The notes beneath the pieces were generated by a model, which saw nothing but the letters and a program-made list of their open reading frames with translations, was not told where the DNA came from and searched no databases. DNA of 29,248 nt from contig ML977076.1 of the NCBI GenBank assembly GCA_010015675.1, positions 1 through 29,248 on the forward strand, given 5' to 3'. Below, piece after piece: positions 1 to 9,021 of this stretch. Source of the stretch: Byssothecium circinans. Lineage: Eukaryota > Ascomycota > Dothideomycetes > Pleosporales > Massarinaceae. The position numbers and the translations under genes were made by a program. Position 1 is the first letter of the stretch. Each line of letters starts with the position of its first letter.

Positions 1-408
1 TTCATTGCGCGCTTCGTTGACTTTGACCGCTTGGGTTCGATTGAACATGGTATGGAGGATTTCGAGCTTCTCAGCAACCTTGGGATGGTCGACGAGTTGC
101 CCGTACAGCGTGGTTTCAATCGTATTGAGCATGTGGTTGCCCAGGTCCGATAGCAGTTTGTATTTAACAGTGTATTCCTTGCGACGTTCCTTCCAAATGA
201 TAGCGCGTGCGTTCGATTCGTTGCCCGTTGGCTGTGGTGGTGGTTCGAGCGAGGGCTTATTAGTAGCCTCTGGATCAAGGTATTGCCATAGATCAGCAGC
301 AATAGCTTTGCCTTTAAACACGGTAAACCAAGCATCCCAGTTCTTCGGACCACTGAGAATGGTGTCGGACGCCGCAGTAGCAGCCGTGGTGATTGCGCGT
401 GGAGGCAT
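1..408 (-). CDS. gag: Copia-A Gag, N-terminal 136 codons (partial, open at left edge)
   Basis: The frame opens with ATG at 408-406 and runs 136 codons without a stop to base 1. The protein begins MPPRAITTAATAA. Around residues 20-50 it has a conserved block of the type GPKNWDAW..FKGKAIA..LWQYLDPE, followed by a Pro-rich stretch (LEPPPQPTG) and a charged, helical-looking region. The copia-C polyprotein in this window starts with a matching block (NWDEW-type, then FKGRAI, then VWKYL), which supports assignment as the Gag start of a fungal Ty1/copia element. Gag forms the virus-like particle that packages the element's RNA. A 156-codon plus-strand frame at 5-475 covers the same bases but has no family resemblance and is an antisense shadow. 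Downstream gag-pol lies outside the window, so intactness of the whole element is unknown. Confidence 0.85.
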   Translation of the reverse strand, partial: MPPRAITTAATAASDTILSGPKNWDAWFTVFKGKAIAADLWQYLDPEATNKPSLEPPPQPTGNESNARAIIWKERRKEYTVKYKLLSDLGNHMLNTIETTLYGQLVDHPKVAEKLEILHTMFNRTQAVKVNEARNE

Positions 409-538
409 TGTTGTAGGCTACTTAATCGCGAGTGACGCTGAAGTAGGTGGAAGGTGCACAACAAGGTGTCGGTAGATCGGTGTGGACGGGGGTAGTATGG
501 CTACTTGTTCGTATATAATGATAAAGTAGATGGAGTTA

Positions 539-553
539 GGCCGGGCTCATAAC
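539..553 (-). promoter_or_regulatory. Copia-A primer-binding site (initiator tRNA-Met anticodon region)
   Basis: Directly after the LTR the minus strand reads GTTATGAGCCCGG. Eleven bases (GTTATGAGCCC) are complementary to GGGCUCAUAAC, the anticodon stem-loop of eukaryotic initiator tRNA-Met. Priming from an internal cut of this tRNA is established for Drosophila copia, so the same half-tRNA priming is inferred here. Copia-C carries the same motif at 21478. Confidence 0.7.
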
Positions 554-710
554 TGTTGGACAGTAGAGACCCGAGAGCATGCGATGAGAACGTGATGAAT
601 TGTGTGTCGAGCAGTGTAGCTCAGGAGAGGCGACTATATAGGCAGGAGCCGACGCTAAGCCAGAACGGTACTGAACCGTCCGGAACAGTCAAGTACTGTT
701 CAGTCCAACA
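554..710 (-). repeat. Copia-A 5' LTR (157 bp)
   Basis: The LTR is bounded by the perfect 8-bp inverted ends TGTTGGAC and GTCCAACA. It matches the RIPed LTR of copia-B at 8315-8471 position by position. Its outer end carries closely spaced GAACNGT motifs. It shares its first 18 bases and blocks such as CTCGACACACAATTCATC with the copia-D LTR at 29127, so A and D are related subfamilies. Confidence 0.88.
634..641 (-). promoter_or_regulatory. TATA-like element in copia-A LTR
   Basis: CTATATAG lies in the middle of the LTR, where a Pol II core promoter for element transcription is expected. It is the only TATA-like sequence in this LTR. Motif evidence only. Confidence 0.35.
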
Positions 711-973
711 TAGAATCTAAAAGATAAAGGAAATCCGTCTAGTCTTTATACTACTTATTTTATTCCTCTAATAAGTCTTTAATCCCGCCTAGAGCCTCTA
801 CTTCTTTAGTTTCTAGAATCTTCTTCTAATCCTAGGATCTATAGGATCCTTTAGTCTTGGTGGGATCATGATTATGTAACTAACGCCTTAACCCTGTCCT
901 ACGCCTTACTATCTGATACTCTCTTTAAGCGTATCATTCCTGCGTGGCTACACTTATATACTATCTTATAATA
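711..973 (-). repeat. Gypsy 3' LTR, truncated at 711
   Basis: It aligns to 7230-7442 with one 50-bp insertion at 803-852 and otherwise only transitions. On the minus strand it starts TATTATAAG, the mutated form of TGTTATAAG seen in the other LTR, directly after a polypurine tract. About 197 bp present in the 5' LTR (7033-7229) are missing here because copia-A begins at 710. Confidence 0.82.
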
Positions 974-990
974 TTATTCCCCCTTTTAAG
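974..990 (-). promoter_or_regulatory. Gypsy polypurine tract
   Basis: The minus strand reads AAAAGGGGGAATAA immediately before the 3' LTR. This is the expected position and composition for the plus-strand DNA priming site of an LTR retrotransposon. It also fixes the LTR boundary. Confidence 0.75.
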
Positions 991-1600
991 GTTATCATCC
1001 TAATATCTTAGGAGGTGTGTCTACTGTGCCACTTCTTCTTGTAGCTAGTATATAAGTCGTGCGTATCCCTAGTTACTTGTAGTGTTATAGCTTCTTTTAA
1101 GGTTTTACTAACCTTTTCCTAACTATGCCTAAGGTCCCATCCAAGTTGTTAACTACACGTCATTGCAATCGTGCCAACTAAATTCATTCTCGAGGGCTAG
1201 AGATAACGCTAGGTTGCAAGCGTTATTAGAAGCGTGGGTTTCATTATTTTATTAATATGGCTATAGGTTAGTGCGCCGCCTATATTTAAGTTTACGTTAA
1301 GTGTAGTCTGTTTGTTCCTAAAGAGGAGTAGGAGAAAGTGTAAATAAAAAAAAAAAAGAAGTAAATCACGCTTCTTTATTCTAAGGTAGAGGCTACATAG
1401 CTTTAGGCTAAGTCTACCTAACTCCGCGTAGAGCTAGCTAAGTTAAAAGCCCGTAAGCGTTCCTTTACAAACTAGGATTATTACATCCTAACTATAATAG
1501 ATGCTACTTAAGAGGTAGAGACTTTAAAAAGTATAGAGACTACTATTTTAGCTAAACTACTACTATCTAAACTGTCGTCAACTAATCTAGGCTAGTTACA
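991..1600 (-). other. Gypsy 3' untranslated region
   Basis: This stretch between the chromodomain end and the PPT has no recognisable protein signal on either strand. It holds an A run at 1346-1356 (followed by GAAG) and is otherwise RIP-type AT-rich sequence. No independent gene is seen. Confidence 0.5.
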
Positions 1601-4600
1601 GGCTAATCTTTCTTTAATCTCTTTTAATTCTTTTTTATTTTTTAACTTTTTTACTTTCTTAGCGAACATAAAGTTAACACTTTTAGATGCTGCTAGTAGT
1701 AGTCCTTTACTAATTACTTATAGTCTATAAGATTCTATATTAGTTCCTAGGTATTCTAGCTGTCTAGCTAGTCTTTTTATTTAACTAAGTACTTTTACTA
1801 ACGCTTAAACTTTCGCAGGTCTTTAATTTCTTTAACCTTATAGTCTTTATTATTAAGCTTAACTCGTGTCTTAATTTTAGCGTCTAGTAGTGCTAGTTTA
1901 AAGAGTAATTTATAAAAAATAAAGTATATGCGCATGCTTTTTAAGAGTTCTAGTTTGAATGTTACTAGTCCCTTAGCCTCTAGGATCTAAAATAGTCCTA
2001 TTTAGAGGTTATCTAATTTATCGCATGGCCATTTAGTTTTTAGATTTTTTCGTAGTAAGAAAACTTTATCCCCCTCTTTAAGGGTTAGTCCTTTAAACCT
2101 TTTCTTATTTGCTAATCTAGCTGTTATAAGGTTCCTTTAAGCAATTTGTTAGCTTAATTCATTATATAGTTTACGAAGTAGTCGTACCTTATTGTTAGCT
2201 TTAGCTAAAAAGCTCTCAATGTCCTTAGGATTTTGATAGGCAATTAGCTTATATCCATCATTCGCGTAGTACGGTGAGTATCCTATTATTAAAGATCTCG
2301 TGCTGTTATAGGCTAATTGCGCTGTTAGTAGAAGTTTAACTTAGTTATCCTATAGCTTATTAGCGTACATCCTTAGATACTATTCTAGTATCTAGTTTGT
2401 TTATTCCATCTAACCATCTATCTATGGGTAGAAGCTAGTTGAAAGTTTTTTATTAACTTTTAGCTTTGTAAAAAACGTGTTTTAATACTTAAAAGTAAAT
2501 AGTATTTTATAATTAGTAATAAACTATTCTAGTACACTATATTAACTAATGAGTGCCTTAGTTACCTTATAGGCTATCTCCTTAGCCGTAACTGTTTCTT
2601 CTATTAGTATGAATATCAATGCTTTAGTTAATTAGTTAATAATTACTAATATTAAGTCGCATAGTCGTGCTAACTTAGGTTCTAACGATTTTAGGAGCTT
2701 TATATTAAAGTCTATTGTAATGCTAGTCTATAGGCGTGTGGGTAGTTCTAGCAATTAGAGTAATCTATAAGGCTTATGTCTCTTAGGCTTATTCTTAGAA
2801 TAGGCTAAATAGTTGCCCATCGCGTTTTAGACCATTTTTCGTACATTAGGTATTAAGTACTCGTTTGAAATCTGTTGAACCATTTCTTTGATGCCTGGGT
2901 GTCTATATTCCTTAGACTCGTATAGCTTTTGTATTAGGATTAGTGTATGGGCTTCGTCTAGTATAATCCATCGTTCCTTATCCTAAGGCAGTCCCGCCTT
3001 AAGGTGCCTAATTAAGTTGTATTCTACTCTCTATTCTAGGGTTAATTAGTTGTAGTCCATGAAGTCGTATACCTCTAGTCCCTAATAGTTAATCTTAGCT
3101 ACTTTAGTCAACTAGGTCTTACTAGGCTCTTAGGTAAGTTCTTTAAGCTTTTTATCTTATAGCCGTGTAACCTTAGCTACCTTAGCTAGTCATTTAACTA
3201 AAGTCCCTTAAACTAACCGTGGTTAGTTATAGACTAATCATCTATCTATCTCTTTTTATAAGACTGCATCGTGAGTAATAGGTTAATTCATTTCTTAAAA
3301 GTTAGATTTTTAGCTAAGAGCGTCCGCTGCTCTATTTAGTGATCTTGGGCGATGGTGTACTTTAAAGTCATAGTCTACTATTATTTTAGCTTATCTAACC
3401 TATCATTAATTAAGCTTCTTAGTTATCATGAAACTTATTAGGTTCTAGTAATTTAAATACACCTCTACCTAGTATTTAGCGCCTACTAGCTAGGCTTGCT
3501 ATTATTTAAAGGCATCTACTATTACTAGTAGTTCTTTATCATAAACGTCGTAGTTAAGTTCTACTCCTAAGAACTTTTAAGAGTAGTAGAATACTAGTCT
3601 CTACTTTCTATCTTTGCCTTGCTATAAGAGAATTGCTCCTAAGGCGTAGTCTAATGCATCCGTCTTTACTCATAGTAGTTATTCTGGGTTATGTATCTAT
3701 AGTATAAAGGCTGATAGGAATAATTCTTTTAGCTTTTTAAAAGCCTCTTATTATTCTTGTCCCTATTAGAATCCCTTTTCCTTCTTAGTAATTTCTATAA
3801 GAGGCGCTGTAGTCTTTAAGTATCCTATAATAAACTTCTAGTAAAAGTTAGTAAATTTTAAAAAGAATTGCACGTCCTTTACTATCTTAGGTTTTAGCTA
3901 TTTTTTTATAGTCTTAACTTTCTTTAGGTCTATAGTAATGCCGTCTTATGAAACAATAAATCCTAAGTAGTCCGTCTTTGTAACATAGAATTCATATTTC
4001 TTAGGCTGTAAGAGTAATTAGTACTTCCTAAGCTTCTTAAGCACCTTTTTAACGTATTTAATGTAATCCTTAAGTATTCTTAAGGTATATACTAGTATAT
4101 TGTCTAGGTACGTAGTTACAAAAAACGTCTAAGTATTTATAGAGTGCTTTATTAACAAGCGCCTAAAATATCGCAGGCGCGTTTATTAATCTAAAGGGCA
4201 TAATTATGTATTCATATAAACTATACTAGGTCTTAAAAGCCATTAGCCATTCATAGCCCTTAGCTATCTATATTCAATAAAATCTATTTCGCATATTAAA
4301 TTTTATAATTTACTTAACTTCCTAGAGGTAGTCTATGAGTTCCTAGATTAAAGGAAAGGGGTAATAGTTTTTCCTTATAGCGTAGTTAAGCTGTCTATAA
4401 TTAATACAAAGTTACAGCTTTCTATTTTTCTTAAGGATAAAGAGAATTAGTAAAGCTATTAGGCTTATACTTTCTTATATATATCCTTACTTTATATTCT
4501 TCTTAATATACGTTTGCAGTTCCTTTTATAAGTCTTATGTAAGCGGATATATTAGTCCTAGGCGTAGCTTTACGCTTTCTTTTAAGTAAATCTCATAATC

Positions 4601-5250
4601 TTATTCTTAGTAGTCTAGTAATGCAGTTTTATCCTATTCTTTAAATAAATCTTAAAACTCTTTATATTCTAGTAGTATTATAGGTTAGGGTTTATCTTTT
4701 ATAGGCGCAACTCTCTGTATCTAGATAACTTCTATTTGCGAAGAGTTTTTCTTATAAATCTTTCTAATTATATAAGGTAATATTTTGCTAATTTGTCTAG
4801 TCTAACTAGGTAAGCTTTAGACTACTAGGCTTAATCTTCTATAGCATGTTTTAGTAACCTTGCGCGCTAGCTTTTAGCTGAATATCATCCCTTTCTACTA
4901 ATTTATAGTAGGATTATGCTTCCTAAGCTAATTATAACTAATTAACATGTCTTCTTTACTAAGATCTATAATGCTAAGGGATGTTATGTCCTTAATTCTA
5001 AGTACGTAGAATAATACTTCTTAGGTTTCTAACCTTAAGAATCTGTTACCATAGGACATTAGTCCATCGTTAGCTAATACTACTTATATTAGATGTTTCT
5101 TATTTTAATAGGGTATGTTATGTCTCTTAACTACTTATAAGGAGATTATCATCTATGCAGCTCTACTATCTACAAGTGCTGTAAGCCTATATCTGTATAC
5201 GCGCACCTCTACTTTTAATTAATGAACTAATAGATGTAGGTGTCATACGT
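1600..5250 (-). pseudogene. pol: Gypsy Pol pseudogene: protease, RT, RNase H, integrase, chromodomain
   Basis: The protease active site lies at 5170-5162 and reads DSR where retropepsins have DSG. The RT fingers block NYRQLNYAIRKNYYPFPLI lies at 4402-4346. The catalytic YLDD motif at 4110-4099 reads YLDN. RNase H at 3660 keeps TDA..DYALGAIL and VYDKELL. The integrase has its first acid in ITIDF at 2712 and a DLILV...LTKA strand near 2680. A KEGDKVFLLRKN...GLF module lies at about 2070-1985. The chromodomain (DYKVKEI...KYLVK, with Trp codons now TAG) lies at 1845-1690, followed by a Lys-rich tail. RNase H, integrase and chromodomain share the frame of YLDN. A 1-nt shift at the A run 4120-4125 separates YLDN from the upstream RT and protease. 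Many in-frame TAA and TAG codons make it non-functional. Confidence 0.87.
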
Positions 5251-5599
5251 TATATAGGGTTATTATAGGAATACTCTTACTAGCGTAACCTAGTCCTTAG
5301 TAGTATCTTAGTTTTTTAATCCTTTTAGTTTTATTAGAAACTATCCTAATCCTTATTTATTAGATAGGTAGATTAGGTAGCTGTTTTTATAACAAGCTAT
5401 CTATAACATGCGTGTGTGCTCTATTAATGGTTCGTCCCTACGTAGGAATCCTTTCCAAAGTTTCTCTAAGAGATGTGTCTGATACATGTTATTAAAGTAC
5501 TGTTCGTAGGGTAGGTCATTATAACTTTCCCTTCTAATAGCTCTAGGTAGGCGTCTTATAGTTTAAGTATGCGAGATATTATCTCTAGCGGCCCTATCT

Positions 5600-6993
5600 T
5601 CTAGATGGCCTCGTAGCTAGTGTTGCTTCTCTAGCAACGTTCGCCATACTTGTCATGTAAGTGCCATTTTTCGTCTGAAAGCATCTTCCTTAGTTTTATT
5701 AAGAAGCGCTAGGAATTTGTAGCGTTTGCACACGTCCACTAGACACTTAGAAGGGAGCAATAGTTCATAGCTAGCTTCATACCTAGCCTATGCTACTTCT
5801 TCTTTTAAGAGGAGATAGAATATACACTTTAGTAGTACTTTGCACTAGTTCTAATTAAGCTCCTTATGTTTCTTATCTAAAAGATGTCCTATAAGGTAAT
5901 AGTATAAACATGCGTTATCATCGTATACTAATATTTTACTATCTAATCATCCGGCTGGCTAGTACCCTACAACGTGCTTGCTTAGCTAGTGCACCTAGTA
6001 ATGCGTGTTATAGTACTTGCTCTATCCTAGTTATTCATAATAGTATTACTAATACTTAAAGTAATATATATAATAGTTATCTTCTAAGTAGTCCTTCTCT
6101 AGGAGGAAGGCATAAGAGGCTTATCTAAGCGTGTGTTGCATACTACGTCTTTTCTTATTTTTATTAGATTACTTTTTTTATTAGACTTTGTCTATCATCA
6201 CCACATCGCCGTCTTAGTTATATTGTGGTGTCTTTAGCTTCCTATATCTTCTAGAGTTAAAGATAACTGTTGTATCCTATTGTTTCTTCTATAGTGCTCG
6301 TTCGTAGAGTCTGTTATTAATTTAGGTAGCTAAATTAATTATATTTTATAAGTCGTCTAGCTTATTATGATAGATTATCCTATCCTTAATAGTTTCCTTT
6401 AAACCATTATAGAAGGCTATGCGTAATAGCGCATTATTCTAATTAATCTTTAACTACAGCTATTTAAACTCTGTTACATACTTCGCGACTAACTTCTCCT
6501 GCTAGATTTAAGATATTTTTTGCTCTACTTAGGTCTCTTCGTTAAGTTCTCTAAATACTTTTTAAATCTCTTCTTTAAACGCTGTCTAGCTCTTAAAGAT
6601 AGCCTTCATGTCGTCTTTGCAATACCTTATCTTATTTATAAGATAGTTATCTATAAAGGGTTGCATCTAAGTAGCTACCCTATCCTTTAGGTGTATACTG
6701 GCCGCGAGGATCTTATCCTAGTCCTCTGTTATAGAGTTAAATTAACAGTATAAATCCATGTTAGTAAAGAATAGCTTTAAGCTATCTCATTCTTTATTAT
6801 ACTTCTCTAGCGCCGTAATCTTTCTACGGGGTATAGTGTCCTTAGTCTAGAGTTAAGCAATCACCTGTATTAACCTATTAATCTATTTAGCCTATTACTA
6901 TATCTAGTTAGCTTAGTTAGCTATTACTAATACTAGACTTAAAGCAGGCGTACCAACGTTGCTAGCGGCACGTAGGGTAGCGGGAGCTGCCAT
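5600..6993 (-). pseudogene. gag: Gypsy Gag pseudogene
   Basis: The start codon at 6993-6991 opens MAAPATLRAASNVGTPALSL. RIP-type stops appear after about 28 codons and recur throughout. A possible mutated zinc knuckle of the C-x2-C-x4-H type (a Cys codon, then GH) lies near 5920-5880, with its second Cys apparently changed to Tyr. Gag would form the particle and bind element RNA. The protease region is not in the same frame as this start (net offset of 2 nt), which may be a natural Gag-Pol shift or later decay. The 3' border of Gag is uncertain. Confidence 0.65.
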
Positions 6994-7032
6994 TACGTAT
7001 GTTTAAGTTCTTGAACCTATAGGTAGTCAAAG

Positions 7033-7442
7033 TGTTACTAAGTAGTATACTTGCTAGATCCTAATCCGTATTAGGGGAGGTTAGTTAGTGTAAGGTGTAT
7101 ACGTTAGGTAGTAGGCTTTAGTAGTTTAAAAGTTAAACGTGCAAAGCAACTAATTCTATAATAAACTATAGAATAACTAAGTATTAATCTAGGTAAGAGA
7201 TAAACTATTAAAAGTTAACTATAAAGAACTAGAATCTAAAAGATAAAGGAAATCTATCTAGTCTTTATACTACTTATTCTATTCCTCTAATAAGTCTTTA
7301 ATCCCGCCTAAAGCCTCTACTAGTCTTAGCGGGATCATGATTACGTAACTAACGCCTTGACCCTATCCTGCGCCCTACTATCTGATACTCTCCCTAAGCG
7401 TATCGTTCCTACGTGGCTATACTTATATACTATCTTATAACA
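7033..7442 (-). repeat. Gypsy 5' LTR (about 410 bp by boundary motifs)
   Basis: Positions 7230-7442 match the truncated 3' LTR (711-973 minus a 50-bp block). The minus-strand start is TGTTATAAG at 7442. A matching end, CTTAGTAACA at 7033, gives TGTTA...TAACA inverted termini and a 410-bp LTR that leaves a 39-bp leader before gag. The 7033 end is inferred from the motif, because the second LTR copy is cut and cannot confirm it. No convincing tRNA-complementary primer site was recognised after it. Confidence 0.65.
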
Positions 7443-8169
7443 CTATAGGAACTTTAACTATTTCTTCCTATTATATCTTATTACCTTTTTTATCTATAAT
7501 AGTTAGAATTATTATAGTACGCGTATTTACTTTAGCTAGTATAGCTTAGTAAGCTATCTTAGCTTTATTAATTTTAAGGATTATATTAGTAGCAAGCGCG
7601 TAGTTAATATAGAAGTATACCTTAAAAAGATTATATTAAAGTTAAAAGCTATTAACTTCTAGTAGCTTAAGTTCCTTTACTTTATTTAATATAAGTTAGA
7701 ATTTATATAACTAGTCCTTAAAGGTATCTTACCTTACTATTTTCTTCTTATAGTTATTATATTTATTACGCACTTTATTAACTTTAACTACTTAGATTTA
7801 ATTAAACATAGCATAGAGGATTTTAAGCTTCTTAGTAACCTTTAGATAGTTAATAAGTTACCTATATAGCATAGTTTTAATTATATTAAGCATGTAGTTA
7901 CCTAGGTCTAATAGTAGTTTATTCTTAATCGTATATTCCTTATAATATTTCTTTTAAATAATAATACGTATATTAGATTTATTACCTATTAGCTATAGTA
8001 GTAGTTTAAGTAAGGGCTTATTAGTAGCCTTTAGATTAAGGTATTACTATAGATTAGTAGTAATAGTTTTACCTTTAAATATAGTAAACTAAGTATCTTA
8101 GTTCTTTAGACTACTAAGAATAGTATTAGACACTATAGTAGTAGCTATAGTAATTACGCATAGTAGTAT
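7443..8169 (-). pseudogene. gag: Copia-B gag pseudogene, truncated by gypsy insertion
   Basis: This is the same Gag N-terminus as copia-A, about 242 codons up to the gypsy LTR. The start ATG has become ATA at 8169-8167. Trp codons are TAG, Gln codons are TAA or TAG, and Gly and Ala codons are widely changed. The alignment to 1-408 is gap-free, so all inactivation is by point mutation apart from the gypsy insertion. The part at 7443-7761 has no unmutated counterpart in the window. Confidence 0.83.
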
Positions 8170-8314
8170 TATTATAGGCTACTTAATTATAAGTAACTCT
8201 AAAGTAGGTAGAAGGTAGATAATAAGGTAATAGTAGATTAGTATAGATAGAGGTAGTATAGCTACTTATTTATATATAATAATAAAGTAGATAAAGTTAG
8301 GCTAGACTTATAAC

Positions 8315-8471
8315 TATTAGATAGTAAAGACCTAAGAGCATATAATTAGAAAGTAATAAATTATATATAGAGTAGTGTAGCTTAGGAGAGACAACTATAT
8401 AGGTAGGAGCTAACGCTAGGCTAAAATAGTACTAAACTATCTAGAATAGTTAAGTACTATTTAGTCTAATA
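8315..8471 (-). repeat. Copia-B 5' LTR (157 bp, RIPed)
   Basis: It is position-for-position equivalent to the copia-A LTR. The inverted ends TGTTGGAC and GTCCAACA are now TATTAGAT and GTCTAATA. The primer site beside it at 8300-8314 is mutated to match (CTTATAAC for CTCATAAC on the plus strand). The expected target duplication is 8472-8476 (GTAAG). Confidence 0.83.
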
Positions 8472-8656
8472 GTAAGATAAAAAGAGCTATAGTAAGATAA
8501 AAGGCTATAGTATGATAGTAAGAGAGTAAGCTATAGTAGGATAAAAGCCTATAGTAGAATAAAAGGCTATAGTAGGATAAAGGGCTATAGTAAGATAAAG
8601 GGCTATAGTAAAATAATAAGAAAGTAAGCTATAGTAGAATAAAGGGCTATAGTAAG
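8472..8656. repeat. Minisatellite, about 18-bp unit GGCTATAGTAGGATAAAA
   Basis: About nine imperfect copies of a unit containing CTATAGTARRATAAA lie head to tail, twice interrupted by a variant with GTAAGARAGTAAG. The array starts right at the outer end of the copia-B LTR, so copia-B inserted at or inside it. No coding content is seen. Confidence 0.75.
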
Positions 8657-9021
8657 TAGTAGTTTTTATAGGTAAAAAATAGAGGAATAATTAGTATATT
8701 TTATACTTACCTAATAACGTAAAGCACCATCGAACCGCGCAGAAATGCTTGGCGGAAAATCAAATATTCAACCCTTAATAACAATTTAAATAATAGAGCT
8801 ATTAAGCTGAAATTTTAAATACAGCTATATATAATATAGATCTAAAAGGTTATAAAAAATATTCTAGGATTTCTAGTATTTTAGTAAGCTATATAAGTAT
8901 AGAGAATAGTAGGGTCGCTTAAGCTTTATACCTTACAACACCTAATAAATAGCCTTAATAAATTATAATAACTTTAAAGCTAGTTTATATATATATAATA
9001 CACCTATTAGTACTAAAATTA

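Larger units (their letters stand above)
1..710 (-). mobile_element. Ty1/copia retrotransposon copia-A, 5' end, not RIP-mutated (continues off left edge)
   Basis: On the minus strand this reads LTR (710-554), a primer-binding site, a leader, and an open gag start at 408 that continues past base 1. The segment keeps many CpG, CpA and TpG dinucleotides, in sharp contrast to everything right of 711. It aligns base for base, without any net indel, to 7762-8471 (copia-B), where nearly every difference is a C-to-T or G-to-A transition. The outer LTR end touches the gypsy LTR at 711, so 711-715 (TAGAA) is the expected 5-bp target duplication. Its partner would lie outside the window. The lack of RIP points to recent insertion. 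Confidence 0.88.
711..7442 (-). mobile_element. RIP-degraded Ty3/gypsy chromovirus, 3' LTR truncated by copia-A
   Basis: Reading on the minus strand, the order is 5' LTR (7442-7033), gag start at 6993, protease, RT, RNase H, integrase, GPF-type module, chromodomain, PPT, and a 3' LTR cut off at 711. This order, with the integrase after the RT, defines Ty3/gypsy, and the chromodomain marks the chromovirus lineage. Coding parts are full of TAG and TAA at Trp and Gln positions. The flank right of the 5' LTR (7443 onward) is copia-B gag, so the element landed inside copia-B. The missing end of the 3' LTR is predicted to lie beyond copia-A, outside the window. Confidence 0.88.
7443..8471 (-). mobile_element. 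RIP-degraded copia-B, 5' part (copy of copia-A family)
   Basis: Positions 7762-8471 are collinear with 1-710 without indels. Almost all differences are C-to-T or G-to-A in this copy, with only a few transversions (for example near 7920-7932). 7443-7761 is the continuation of gag beyond what copia-A shows. The left end is cut by the gypsy element, and the right end is the outer LTR terminus. The remainder is predicted to lie outside the window, beyond the gypsy and copia-A insertions. Confidence 0.87.

Noticed and set aside
5..475. 156-codon plus-strand open frame at the left edge
   Set aside because: It is antisense to the copia-A gag start, leader and PBS region. No family resemblance is seen, and the RIPed copy shows that the conserved feature is the minus-strand gag.
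706..715. Gypsy target duplication CAACA/CTATA across 710 and 7443
   Set aside because: The two flanks do not match even allowing RIP, and the LTR is truncated at 711, so 710/711 is the copia-A insertion edge and not a gypsy edge.
1343..1356. Poly-A tail of a LINE
   Set aside because: The A run lies inside the gypsy 3' region between chromodomain and PPT. No non-LTR RT motif is nearby.
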